7,075 nucleotides of DNA from Paracoccaceae bacterium (GCA_007131945.1 SLPP01000410.1:1-7075); one strand, 5' to 3'; shown: positions 1 to 5,514, counted from the stretch's first letter. Notes: generated by a model not told the origin, from the sequence alone. Translations and numbers: made by a program.

Positions 1-63
1 GCCGTACATGTTGATCTCCATGCCGCAGGCGATCAGCTTCGCAACGGGCTTCTTCCAGGCCAT
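1..63 (-). CDS. pqqA: PqqA, coenzyme PQQ precursor peptide (3' part beyond the window)
   Basis: This is the ribosomal peptide from which pyrroloquinoline quinone is made; in the known pathway a Glu and a Tyr of PqqA are cross-linked by the radical-SAM enzyme PqqE together with PqqD, then trimmed and oxidised. The 21 visible codons read MAWKKP at the start and CGMEINMYG at the end. The E16-x3-Y20 pair, spaced as in the family, supplies the atoms of PQQ. PqqA peptides are usually about 22-40 residues, so the stop should lie just beyond base 1. The start is fixed by a near-perfect Shine-Dalgarno site 7 bases upstream. The gene is preceded on the same strand by a PQQ-dependent sugar dehydrogenase, which strongly supports the call. 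The remaining pqq genes would be expected to the left of the window. The seen facts are the motif and context; the family function is established knowledge. Confidence 0.87.
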   Translation of the reverse strand, partial: MAWKKPVAKLIACGMEINMYG

Positions 64-68
64 GTCTT

Positions 69-76
69 CTCCTCCT
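69..76 (-). promoter_or_regulatory. Strong ribosome binding site of pqqA
   Basis: The minus strand reads AGGAGGAG, with the AGGAGG core 7 bases from the ATG at 63-61. It is the strongest Shine-Dalgarno in the window, and it fixes the start of a peptide too short to be called from length alone. Confidence 0.85.
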
Positions 77-112
77 AAAGTTCAGCCACGGGCTCCATGA
101 CCCGACAGCAGG

Positions 113-141
113 ACGCTAGCACACGATCCGGCGGCCAACAA
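113..141 (-). promoter_or_regulatory. Candidate sigma-70 promoter of pqqA
   Basis: On the minus strand TTGTTG (141-136) is followed after 17 bases by TAGCGT (118-113). The -35 keeps the TTG and the -10 keeps T1, A2 and T6 of the consensus. Transcription would begin near 106, giving a leader of about 43 bases. A 10-base palindrome lies directly upstream at 146-155. The match is moderate and was picked by eye, so it is only a candidate; it does imply that pqqA need not depend on the upstream sugar dehydrogenase transcript. Confidence 0.4.
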
Positions 142-145
142 TCCG

Positions 146-155
146 GTCACGTGAC
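146..155. promoter_or_regulatory. Palindrome GTCACGTGAC, possible regulator site
   Basis: This is a perfect 10-base palindrome four bases upstream of the candidate pqqA -35 box, centred about 44 bases before the inferred start of transcription. That is a usual position for an activator dimer. The outer AT/AT pairs at 141-142 and 159-160 also match. The regulator is unknown. The 9-mer GGTCACGTG also occurs inside the dehydrogenase coding region at 967-975, so the core alone is not rare here. Confidence 0.3.
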
Positions 156-220
156 GACATGAGCGGCGCGCGCCATGACCATCCCTGACCGTCGTCGTCA
201 CCGGAGCGGTGCCGTTGGCG

Positions 221-248
221 GGCCGCGCCGTCCGGCGACGGCGCGGCC
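221..248 (-). terminator. 12-bp perfect stem-loop after the sugar dehydrogenase gene
   Basis: GGCCGCGCCGTC (221-232) and its exact reverse complement (237-248) flank the four-base loop CGGC. The hairpin starts 7 bases after the stop codon of the PQQ sugar dehydrogenase, the position expected of a transcript terminator or 3'-end stabiliser. There is no T tract after it on either strand, so classical intrinsic termination is uncertain; in GC-rich genomes such hairpins often act without a clear T run. Confidence 0.5.
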
Positions 249-255
249 GCGCTTC

Positions 256-1533
256 CTAGTTGGGGGTGATCCGGTAGATGTCACCCTCGTCGATCGCCGC
301 ATAGAGGCTGCCGTCCGGCCCCATCACCAGCGACCGGAACCGTCCGGATTCCATCGGCAGCGGGAATTCCGTGGCCGTGGCCGACTGCCCGTCCTCGGCG
401 ATGTCCATCACGTCGATGCGCTGGCCCGGGGGCGTGCCGCCGAAGCCGATGCCCATGTAGCCCACGGCCAGCTTGCCGTCCCAGTCGCCCCACTGGTCGC
501 CGGCCAGATAGGCGATGCCCGAGATTCCCTGCGAGAGGTTGTTGTTCTCCCAGGCCGGGACCATCGCGTCGGGATAGGTCTCGTAGTCGGTCATCGGCAT
601 CCAGGCGGCGCGCTCCTCGGGGTCCATCCCTTCCATCTGGTTGGGGGAATAGCCGCAATAGTCGTCCGGGCAGTCGCCGCGGCCGGCCATGTTCGGCCGC
701 GGATCCCAGCCGCTGTTGGCGCCGTTGAACAGAACGTTGATCTCGTCGGTGTGCCAGGGCCCGTGTTCCGAGATCACCGGGTTGTGGTCGCCGGGACGGA
801 AGGCGATGCCCTGCACGTTGCGGTGGCCATAGGTGAAGATGCGCGGGTCGAACCCCTCGGGCGGGGCGTTGTCGGCAGCGGCGTTGCCGTCGCGGTCGAT
901 TCGCAGCACCTTGCCGCCCAGCAGCGTCGGGCTCTGCGGCACATGTCCGCCGTGGATGTCGCCGGTGGTCACGTGGAGATAGCCGTCGCCCGGGCTGAAG
1001 CGGATGCGCCCGCCGTTATGCGCGCCGGGGCCGCCGAAGGGATGATCGCTCGCCTCGGGCTTGTAGGGGATGTCCTCGACGATGTCGGTACGGTCCGACA
1101 CCCCGGACAGATCGTCGTTCACCGCGAGCCGGATCACCCGGTTGCTGCCGGGCTCGGTCAGGCTGGAAGTCGAATAGACATAGACGAAGCGGTTGCTGTC
1201 GAAATCGGGATCGATCGCGACGCCGTTCATCCCGGCCTGACCCTCGCAGAACAGGTCGTCCGCGGTCGTCGCATAGCCTTCCGTGCCCGCCATCCCGAGC
1301 AGCGCGGTCACGTCGCCGGAGGGCAGGCGGACCGACAGGCCGCGGCACTTCTCGGTGAAGAACATGGTCCCGTCAGGCAGGAAGGCCATGTCCCACGGAT
1401 CCTCGAGATCGGTCAGAACGGTCTCGTAGCTCAGGGTCGGCGTATCGGCACTGGCGGCGCCGGCCAGCAGCGCATAGGCCGAGGTCGAGGACATGGCCGC
1501 GCAGAGTGCCCAGAGGGCAGCATTTCGTTTCAT
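256..1533 (-). CDS. Periplasmic PQQ-dependent sugar dehydrogenase (GSDH family)
   Basis: This is a soluble quinoprotein of the glucose/sorbosone dehydrogenase family, a six-bladed beta-propeller that uses PQQ and calcium to oxidise aldose-type sugars outside the cytoplasm. Of 425 residues, 1-29 form a signal peptide (MKRN start, hydrophobic core, cleavage after ASA). Family signatures follow in order: EDPWDMAFLPDG near 44-55, GMNGVAIDPDF at 101-111, the catalytic-base motif AHNGGRI with H172, YGHRNVQG with R238, SEHGP at 255-259 and DEINVL at 263-268 (PQQ/calcium region), and the last blade DGSLYAAIDEGDIYRI. C63/C96 and C288/C293 could form disulfides. The start is set by GGGAGGAG, core 7 bases upstream. 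Length is close to that of soluble aldose sugar dehydrogenases. Upstream is a cytochrome c, a likely electron acceptor, and downstream is pqqA. The substrate cannot be told from sequence; glucose is only one possibility. Confidence 0.9.
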   Translation of the reverse strand: MKRNAALWALCAAMSSTSAYALLAGAASADTPTLSYETVLTDLEDPWDMAFLPDGTMFFTEKCRGLSVRLPSGDVTALLGMAGTEGYATTADDLFCEGQAGMNGVAIDPDFDSNRFVYVYSTSSLTEPGSNRVIRLAVNDDLSGVSDRTDIVEDIPYKPEASDHPFGGPGAHNGGRIRFSPGDGYLHVTTGDIHGGHVPQSPTLLGGKVLRIDRDGNAAADNAPPEGFDPRIFTYGHRNVQGIAFRPGDHNPVISEHGPWHTDEINVLFNGANSGWDPRPNMAGRGDCPDDYCGYSPNQMEGMDPEERAAWMPMTDYETYPDAMVPAWENNNLSQGISGIAYLAGDQWGDWDGKLAVGYMGIGFGGTPPGQRIDVMDIAEDGQSATATEFPLPMESGRFRSLVMGPDGSLYAAIDEGDIYRITPN

Positions 1534-1538
1534 GATTT

Positions 1539-1546
1539 CTCCTCCC
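1539..1546 (-). promoter_or_regulatory. Ribosome binding site of the sugar dehydrogenase
   Basis: The minus strand reads GGGAGGAG with 7 bases between the GGGAGG core and the ATG. It decides the start that leaves a complete signal peptide. Confidence 0.75.
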
Positions 1547-1592
1547 GTTTTCGTGGCGACTCGTTACACAACGCAACAGGAACAAGATGCGC

Positions 1593-1622
1593 ACGATAGG
1601 CCGCAACCCCGGCGTGCGTCAA
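1593..1622 (-). promoter_or_regulatory. Candidate sigma-70 promoter of the sugar dehydrogenase
   Basis: On the minus strand TTGACG (1622-1617, five of six consensus bases) is followed after 18 bases by TATCGT (1598-1593, four of six). Transcription would start near 1586 with a leader of about 53 bases. It lies in the 135-base gap after the cytochrome c gene, so the dehydrogenase may have its own promoter as well as read-through. Confidence 0.45.
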
Positions 1623-1668
1623 TCTGTCTGCGCGCGCCGCGATCGCCGTCGGCGTGCCCCGACCGAAA

Positions 1669-1983
1669 TCAGGGAAAATTCGTGGTGATGAACGCGGCGA
1701 GGTTCTCGATGTCCGCGTCGGTCAGCTCGTTGACAGCCGCGGTCATCAGCGCCGAATTCGGCCCCACCGTCTCGCCGGCGCGGTACTGCTTGAGGCGTTC
1801 GGTCACGAAGTCCTCGGTCTTGCCCGCGATCCGGGGAAAGACCGCCGTGCCGCGCCCCGTCCGGCCGTGGCACTGGGCGCATTCCGCCGAATAGAGTTCC
1901 TGGCCGGCATTCAGGTCGGCCGCCGCGGCGGGCGCCAGGTTCAGGGAAAGCGCGGCACCAAGAACGAAGGACTTGCGAAGCAT
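1669..1983 (-). CDS. Small periplasmic class I cytochrome c
   Basis: This 104-residue precursor is a monohaem cytochrome c. Residues 1-22 are a signal peptide (MLRKSF start, hydrophobic stretch, APAAAA before the cut), leaving a mature protein of about 82 residues. The haem-binding motif CAQCH is at 35-39, with H39 as one axial ligand; M80 in NSALM, between GETVGP and the C-terminal helix, is the likely second ligand. The size and pattern fit the c553/c5-like family. The frame is open to 2028, but the ATG at 1983 has TGGAGA 8 bases upstream and puts the signal peptide at the N-terminus, so the shorter form is chosen. It precedes the PQQ sugar dehydrogenase by 135 bases, so by inference it accepts electrons from that enzyme and passes them to an oxidase. 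A general respiratory role cannot be excluded. Confidence 0.87.
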   Translation of the reverse strand: MLRKSFVLGAALSLNLAPAAAADLNAGQELYSAECAQCHGRTGRGTAVFPRIAGKTEDFVTERLKQYRAGETVGPNSALMTAAVNELTDADIENLAAFITTNFP

Positions 1984-1991
1984 CAGTGAAA

Positions 1992-1997
1992 TCTCCA
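1992..1997 (-). promoter_or_regulatory. Ribosome binding site fixing the cytochrome c start
   Basis: TGGAGA on the minus strand lies 8 bases before the ATG at 1983-1981. It favours this start over the longer open frame that begins at 2028. Confidence 0.65.
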
Positions 1998-2027
1998 ATC
2001 GGTGGCTCGCTCGTTCGGCTGGCGGCA

Positions 2028-2056
2028 ATAGCAGACGGATATCGCGTCCTTGTCAA
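2028..2056 (-). promoter_or_regulatory. Sigma-70-like promoter of the cytochrome c gene
   Basis: The minus strand carries a perfect -35 box TTGACA (2056-2051), a 17-base spacer and TGCTAT (2033-2028, three of six consensus bases including T1, A5 and T6). Transcription would begin near 2021, leaving a leader of about 38 bases. Alphaproteobacterial promoters commonly keep the -35 better than the -10, as here. This is the best promoter candidate in the window, and it separates the PQQ module from the Tad genes. Confidence 0.55.
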
Positions 2057-2163
2057 CCGCGCTGGATGCCGGAGGGTCCGGCGCGAACGACTTCGTTCCG
2101 GTGCGGACGGATGGCGGATTCCGACCGTTCGCCCGGATCGATCACGTGGTGACGGCGGGCCGG

Positions 2164-2199
2164 CGTGCGCGCGGCGCGTTCGGGGCGCCGCGCCGCGCG
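2164..2199. other. Strong GC-rich stem-loop in the intergenic gap
   Basis: GCGCGGCGC (2169-2177) pairs exactly with 2185-2193 around a 7-base loop. Allowing one bulged base at 2194, the stem extends by five more pairs (one G-T) to 2164/2199. It lies about 245 bases beyond the last Tad gene and 110 bases before the cytochrome promoter. No T tract follows, so its role as a terminator is unproven. Confidence 0.4.
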
Positions 2200-2441
2200 G
2201 TCGATCGCGGCGGCATTCCGGTTTCCGCGCCGGGTTGCGCCGCGGCGCAGGGGTGACGGCGTGCCGGGCCATCCGTCCGATCCGGAGGAAATGCGGCCCT
2301 TGCCAGCCGGGCGTCGCTGGCCGGCTGCCTGCGGGAGGGTCGGCAGGCGGGCCTCATGCGACATGTCTTGCATCGGGCCGGGTTCCCGGGGAGCGGACCA
2401 CGCCCCGATCCGTTCGCGGGCCAGCTTTTCGGTCGCCGACG

Positions 2442-3047
2442 TCAGACGCAAAGCTCCGTGCCGTCGTCGCAGGTCGGCGCGCCGAGGTCCTGGGCGATGA
2501 TCTGGGTGCCGTCGTCGAACGGGATCTGCGGCGCGAAGCGGGGCCGGGTCGCCACCGCCTGGCGGAAGTTCATCTGCGGCAGCCCGATCCGGAAGAGCGG
2601 CAGGTAGTTGATCTGGGTTTCCACGTAGATGATCGTCTCGCCTTGGGGGAAGTCCGGCAGCCTTTCGGCGAGGGTGGCGTTCACCGTCGCGCTGGTCAGC
2701 GGCGTCGCGCCGGTGGCCGGGACCGACCAGATCACCACGAAGTCGTCGTCGGGGCCCTGCCGCCCGATGCTCGAGACGCGCATCATCGTGGCGTTGCGGG
2801 TGCGGGCGAGGAAGTCGTGCATCTGGTTGATGCCGAGGATATAGTCCTCGTCGACCGGATCGGTCTCGCGCGAGAGCGCGTCGGCGACCGAATAGGCCGC
2901 CTTCTGGCTGAAGGTCTTGACCCGGAAGGCGTCGAAGAAGACGAAGGTCGCCATGACCGCCCAGATCACCACCGGCAGGACGATCAGCGCATCGACGGTG
3001 ATCGCGCCGTCGTCGGTCTTCAGGAAGGCGCGGGGCTTGCGTCGCAT
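2442..3047 (-). CDS. TadE/TadF-like pseudopilin family protein, divergent
   Basis: This 201-residue protein of the TadE/TadF kind is the third gene of the Tad trio. A basic N-terminus (MRRKPRAFLK) leads into DDGAITVDALIVLPV and one hydrophobic segment at about 20-40, the layout of a Tad pseudopilin anchored in the inner membrane with its body in the periplasm. The presumed cut site is after G14, but +5 is Asp (D19) instead of the usual Glu. The C-terminal half holds YVETQINYLPLF and RPRFAPQIPF, and ends with two cysteines, C193 and C200. Starts at GTG 3056 and ATG 3053 are in frame; ATG 3047 is chosen because the GAGG at 3059-3056 then sits 8 bases away, as for the two genes before it. It follows the TadE-like gene by 5 bases, so translation is probably coupled. 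The exact role in pilus assembly is unknown. Confidence 0.78.
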   Translation of the reverse strand: MRRKPRAFLKTDDGAITVDALIVLPVVIWAVMATFVFFDAFRVKTFSQKAAYSVADALSRETDPVDEDYILGINQMHDFLARTRNATMMRVSSIGRQGPDDDFVVIWSVPATGATPLTSATVNATLAERLPDFPQGETIIYVETQINYLPLFRIGLPQMNFRQAVATRPRFAPQIPFDDGTQIIAQDLGAPTCDDGTELCV

Positions 3048-3052
3048 GGCCA

Positions 3053-3586
3053 TCACCTCGGCTCGTTGACGAAGGAAGTCAGGGCGAAGAGCTGGAACCC
3101 GCCGCTGGCATCGAGCGGCAGCTGCAGCCCCCAGGAGGTCGTCGGGAACAGCGGCTCGATGATCATGCAGGCGCGCAGGATCATCATGTCGTTGCCGCCG
3201 CCGGCGGTCACCGTGGTCACGGGGGCGATCTCGGCGTCGCGGTCGATGCAGGCAGGCGGCGTGTCCGGGAAGTTCCAGGCCGAGGTGCTGACCGGGCGCA
3301 GCTCGATCAGCATGTCCGTCGTGCAGTTGGGCAGGATGACGGTGTGGTCGCAGACCCGGCCACGCAGCTCGTCGAGCGTCGGCGAGCCGAGCGTGCCCAG
3401 GCGCAGGTCGCGCACGACGACATCCACCGCCCGGTCCAGCATCACCTGGCGCGTCATCACCAGACCCGCATCCACCCCGATCAGCAGGAGCATGAAGAAG
3501 ACCGGGGCGACGATGACGAATTCGGTGGTGGCGGAGCCGGACTCGTCACGGCGAAACCGGCGCAGCCTGCGCCACGGCCGGATCAT
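3053..3586 (-). CDS. TadE-like minor pseudopilin
   Basis: This 177-residue TadE-family protein would be a minor pseudopilin of the Tad (tight adherence, Flp pilus) apparatus, processed by a TadV-type prepilin peptidase and anchored in the inner membrane. Residues 1-13 are strongly basic; the class III signal motif is G17 followed by SATTEF, giving Glu at +5 and Phe at +6 exactly as in TadE, and then a hydrophobic helix at about 23-44. The periplasmic part has four cysteines (C79, C88, C113, C140), possibly two disulfides. Its ATG overlaps the TGA of the TadG-like gene by 4 bases, and GAGG at 3598-3595 lies 8 bases upstream. The reading frame stays open far upstream, but that part is opposite-frame translation of the TadG gene; the start at 3586 is clear from the pilin motif. 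Confidence 0.85.
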   Translation of the reverse strand: MIRPWRRLRRFRRDESGSATTEFVIVAPVFFMLLLIGVDAGLVMTRQVMLDRAVDVVVRDLRLGTLGSPTLDELRGRVCDHTVILPNCTTDMLIELRPVSTSAWNFPDTPPACIDRDAEIAPVTTVTAGGGNDMMILRACMIIEPLFPTTSWGLQLPLDASGGFQLFALTSFVNEPR

Positions 3587-5487
3587 TGCGTCAGCCTCAG
3601 CCGGTTGATCGTGCCGGCGATGGCGCGGAAGGCGGTGCTGATGTCGGTTCCCTCGACATCGAAGAAATGCGCCGCCGAGGTGGCGCAGTCCTGCATCGCG
3701 TAGACGCCGCCCGGCGGGGCCTCGAAGGCGACGGCGAAGATCAGCACGCCCTGCGACCGGATCGTGCCGCACATCGTCGACAGATGCAGGTTCTTGGTGC
3801 TGGCCGGACGGCGGCCGAGGATCTGGTTGATCATCGTCGAGTTGTTGGCGATTCCGGGCTGGTGATAGAGGCGATTGGTGACCCAGCGGACCGGGAAGTT
3901 GTCCCACAGCCAGGGATAGGTCATGCGGTAGGCGATGCGGTCGGCGCAGCGGTAGAGGTCGAAGGCGAGCCCGGTGTCGGCGGCCGCGTGGAAGGTGCAG
4001 CTCCCCGCGCTGGGCACGCTGTTGGGCAGCGAGCCCGATGTCGTCCAGGGCGAATCGCGCCAGTTGCCGCTGTTGCCGGGATTGGTCGTGGTCGGCGAGG
4101 GCAGGTACCAGTTGCCGGTATTGCCCGGCCGCACCGACAGGTAGACGCGGTTGTTGTTGAGGTAGGTGCCGCTGCTGCCGAGGTTGCGGTTCGGGCGCGT
4201 CGCGGTCAGCCCGTCCGGGTGACTCATCGGCACCGAGAGCGCGTGGAAGCGGTGCTGCTGCAGCTCGTCGGGGGTGGCGCCGCCGTCGAGGATCGCGGCG
4301 ACCTCGTCCTGCAGGCTGGCCATCCCGCCCTGGGCCGGCACCTGGTCGAAGAAGACCGTGTGCCAGACATCCGACTGCCCGAGCTTGTAGGCGTCGTCGA
4401 TCATCCACTGTTCGAAATTCTCGCCATCGGTCATCAGCACCACGACCTTCAGCGCCTCCTCGTCGTCGTAGTCGAGCGGCCGGCCCGCGAAATCGGGCAT
4501 GACATCGCCCGCCGCGATCATCGCATCGACGATCGGCCGGCTGCCCGGGTCGAGCATCGCCGCCCCCCATTTCAGCCCGATCTCGATCGAGGTGTTGCCG
4601 TCGGCCCAGAGATTGGTCAGGTAGTTGCTGAGGAAGGCGGGATCGCCCGACAGGACGATGTTCTCGCGATGGGTGTTGTCGGTCGCGCTGAACTGCGGCA
4701 GGCGCGGCGACGGGCAGAAGATCATGTTGCGCGCCCGGCTGGTGTGCCAGGGGTCGAAATGGCCCGCGCCGGTCAGCGGCAACAATGTCGACAGCGTCAT
4801 CGTCTGGTAGTCCGACGCGCCGAACTCGACGCAGTGCGAGAAGGGCTGCCGGTCGCTGACGTTGTAGAAGGACAGGAGGCCGGCGCCGGGATTGACCTGG
4901 CCGGTGTAGTTGACGACCGAGACCGAGACCTGGCCGGGCTCGGCATTCTCGTAGAGCGTCTCGATGAACTCGGCACCCGCATCGCGCAGGTTCTCGATCC
5001 GGTTGAACGAGTTCATGGAGTTCGACAGATCGAGCACCAGCGACACCTCGACCTTGCTGTAGCGCTCCTCGGCGGCGCTGACCGGTCGCATGTGCAGCTC
5101 GGTGATGCCGACCAGCCGCATGAAGAAGGTGGGCACGATCGCGGCGGTCTCGACATGGACGCGGCGGAAGTTCAGCCCCTCGTCGACCGTGACACTGGTC
5201 AGGTAGGCGTCCAGCCCCTCGCGGCGGAAGTATTCCTCGACGACGCCCTGGGGATCGTTGGGCTGGCGCAGGCTGCCGGCGGCCAACGCCGCGCGGTCGG
5301 CGGTGTTCTGCAGATGCACCCGCTGCTCTTCGTAGCGCATGATGTCGACGGCCATGCCGCCGATCATCAGCACGGCAAGGAAGATGAACAGCCCGAAGAT
5401 GAGCATCGACCCGCGCTGGTCCCGCCGGAAGCGGCGCAGCAGGAATTTCATGCGGCCGGAAAGCGATCCTTCGAACAGGCGCGGCAT
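3583..5487 (-). CDS. TadG-like pilus assembly protein with von Willebrand A domain
   Basis: This 634-residue TadG-family protein joins a Tad N-terminal membrane anchor (RRDQRGSMLIFGLF, helix about 27-48, then VDIMRYEEQRVHLQNTADRA) to a large periplasmic vWA domain. The metal-binding MIDAS site is complete: D153, S155 and S157 in DLSNS, T299 in DGNTSIEIGLKWG, and D354 in LMTDGEN. The last strand VLIFAVAFEAP (581-591) and tail CATSAAHFFD...INRLRLTQ are typical. Between them, at about 400-570, is a long segment rich in Asn, Gly, Ser and Thr with a repeated PGN(T/S)GNW motif at 454-460 and 470-476. TadG proteins are thought to help anchor or assemble the Tad pilus at the envelope. The start at 5487 has AGAGGG 8 bases upstream; an internal ATG at 5451 (M13) would also leave the anchor intact but lacks a well-placed site. 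It is the first gene of the trio. Confidence 0.87.
   Translation of the reverse strand: MPRLFEGSLSGRMKFLLRRFRRDQRGSMLIFGLFIFLAVLMIGGMAVDIMRYEEQRVHLQNTADRAALAAGSLRQPNDPQGVVEEYFRREGLDAYLTSVTVDEGLNFRRVHVETAAIVPTFFMRLVGITELHMRPVSAAEERYSKVEVSLVLDLSNSMNSFNRIENLRDAGAEFIETLYENAEPGQVSVSVVNYTGQVNPGAGLLSFYNVSDRQPFSHCVEFGASDYQTMTLSTLLPLTGAGHFDPWHTSRARNMIFCPSPRLPQFSATDNTHRENIVLSGDPAFLSNYLTNLWADGNTSIEIGLKWGAAMLDPGSRPIVDAMIAAGDVMPDFAGRPLDYDDEEALKVVVLMTDGENFEQWMIDDAYKLGQSDVWHTVFFDQVPAQGGMASLQDEVAAILDGGATPDELQQHRFHALSVPMSHPDGLTATRPNRNLGSSGTYLNNNRVYLSVRPGNTGNWYLPSPTTTNPGNSGNWRDSPWTTSGSLPNSVPSAGSCTFHAAADTGLAFDLYRCADRIAYRMTYPWLWDNFPVRWVTNRLYHQPGIANNSTMINQILGRRPASTKNLHLSTMCGTIRSQGVLIFAVAFEAPPGGVYAMQDCATSAAHFFDVEGTDISTAFRAIAGTINRLRLTQ
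4060..4117 (-). repeat. Short imperfect tandem repeat inside the TadG-like gene
   Basis: CCAGTTGCCG occurs at 4060-4069 and again at 4108-4117, 48 bases (16 codons) apart and in frame. The two units encode PGNTGNW (454-460) and PGNSGNW (470-476). A third, degenerate copy encoding NLGSSGTYL (435-443) lies just before them. The spacing in whole codons indicates selection or duplication at the protein level. Confidence 0.55.
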
Positions 5488-5495
5488 GGCGACAA

Positions 5496-5501
5496 CCCTC
5501 T
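5496..5501 (-). promoter_or_regulatory. Ribosome binding site deciding the TadG-like start
   Basis: AGAGGG on the minus strand is 8 bases before the ATG at 5487-5485. The alternative ATG at 5451 has AGGA only about 15 bases away, so the longer start is preferred. Confidence 0.6.
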
Positions 5502-5514
5502 GAACTCGTTACAC

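Larger units (their letters stand above)
1984..2441. other. 458-base gene-free stretch with inverted repeats
   Basis: This gap lies between the last Tad gene and the cytochrome c gene. The frames open across it translate to Arg/Ala/Pro-rich text with no recognisable motif, so I call no gene. It holds a promoter candidate at its low end (2028-2056), a bulged stem-loop (2164-2199), the 14-base perfect palindrome TGCGCCGCGGCGCA (2236-2249) and a stem of 8 pairs including one G-T pair (2325-2350). No tRNA or obvious small RNA was seen. Confidence 0.6.

Noticed and set aside
175..1599. A 474-codon open frame on the plus strand
   Set aside because: It lies opposite the PQQ sugar dehydrogenase. Its translation is Arg/Gly/Val/His-rich with no motif, as expected of the antisense of a GC-rich gene with G/C at third positions.
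1600..1668. Imperfect hairpin as terminator of the cytochrome c gene
   Set aside because: The arms GCACGCCG and CGGCGCGC contain a mismatch around a ten-base loop and there is no T tract, so it is too weak to list as a feature.
1984..2028. Fifteen-residue N-terminal extension of the cytochrome c
   Set aside because: It would bury the signal peptide and overlap the proposed promoter region; the ATG at 1983 has its own well-placed Shine-Dalgarno site.
2053..2451. A 132-codon minus-strand frame in the gene-free gap
   Set aside because: Composition is Arg/Ala/Pro-rich without any recognisable domain, and it runs into the end of the neighbouring Tad gene. It could be a remnant, but nothing in the sequence supports that.
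1986..3608. A 540-codon open frame on the plus strand over the gap and two Tad genes
   Set aside because: It is antisense to the TadE-like genes and Arg-rich throughout; no motif or credible start region is seen.
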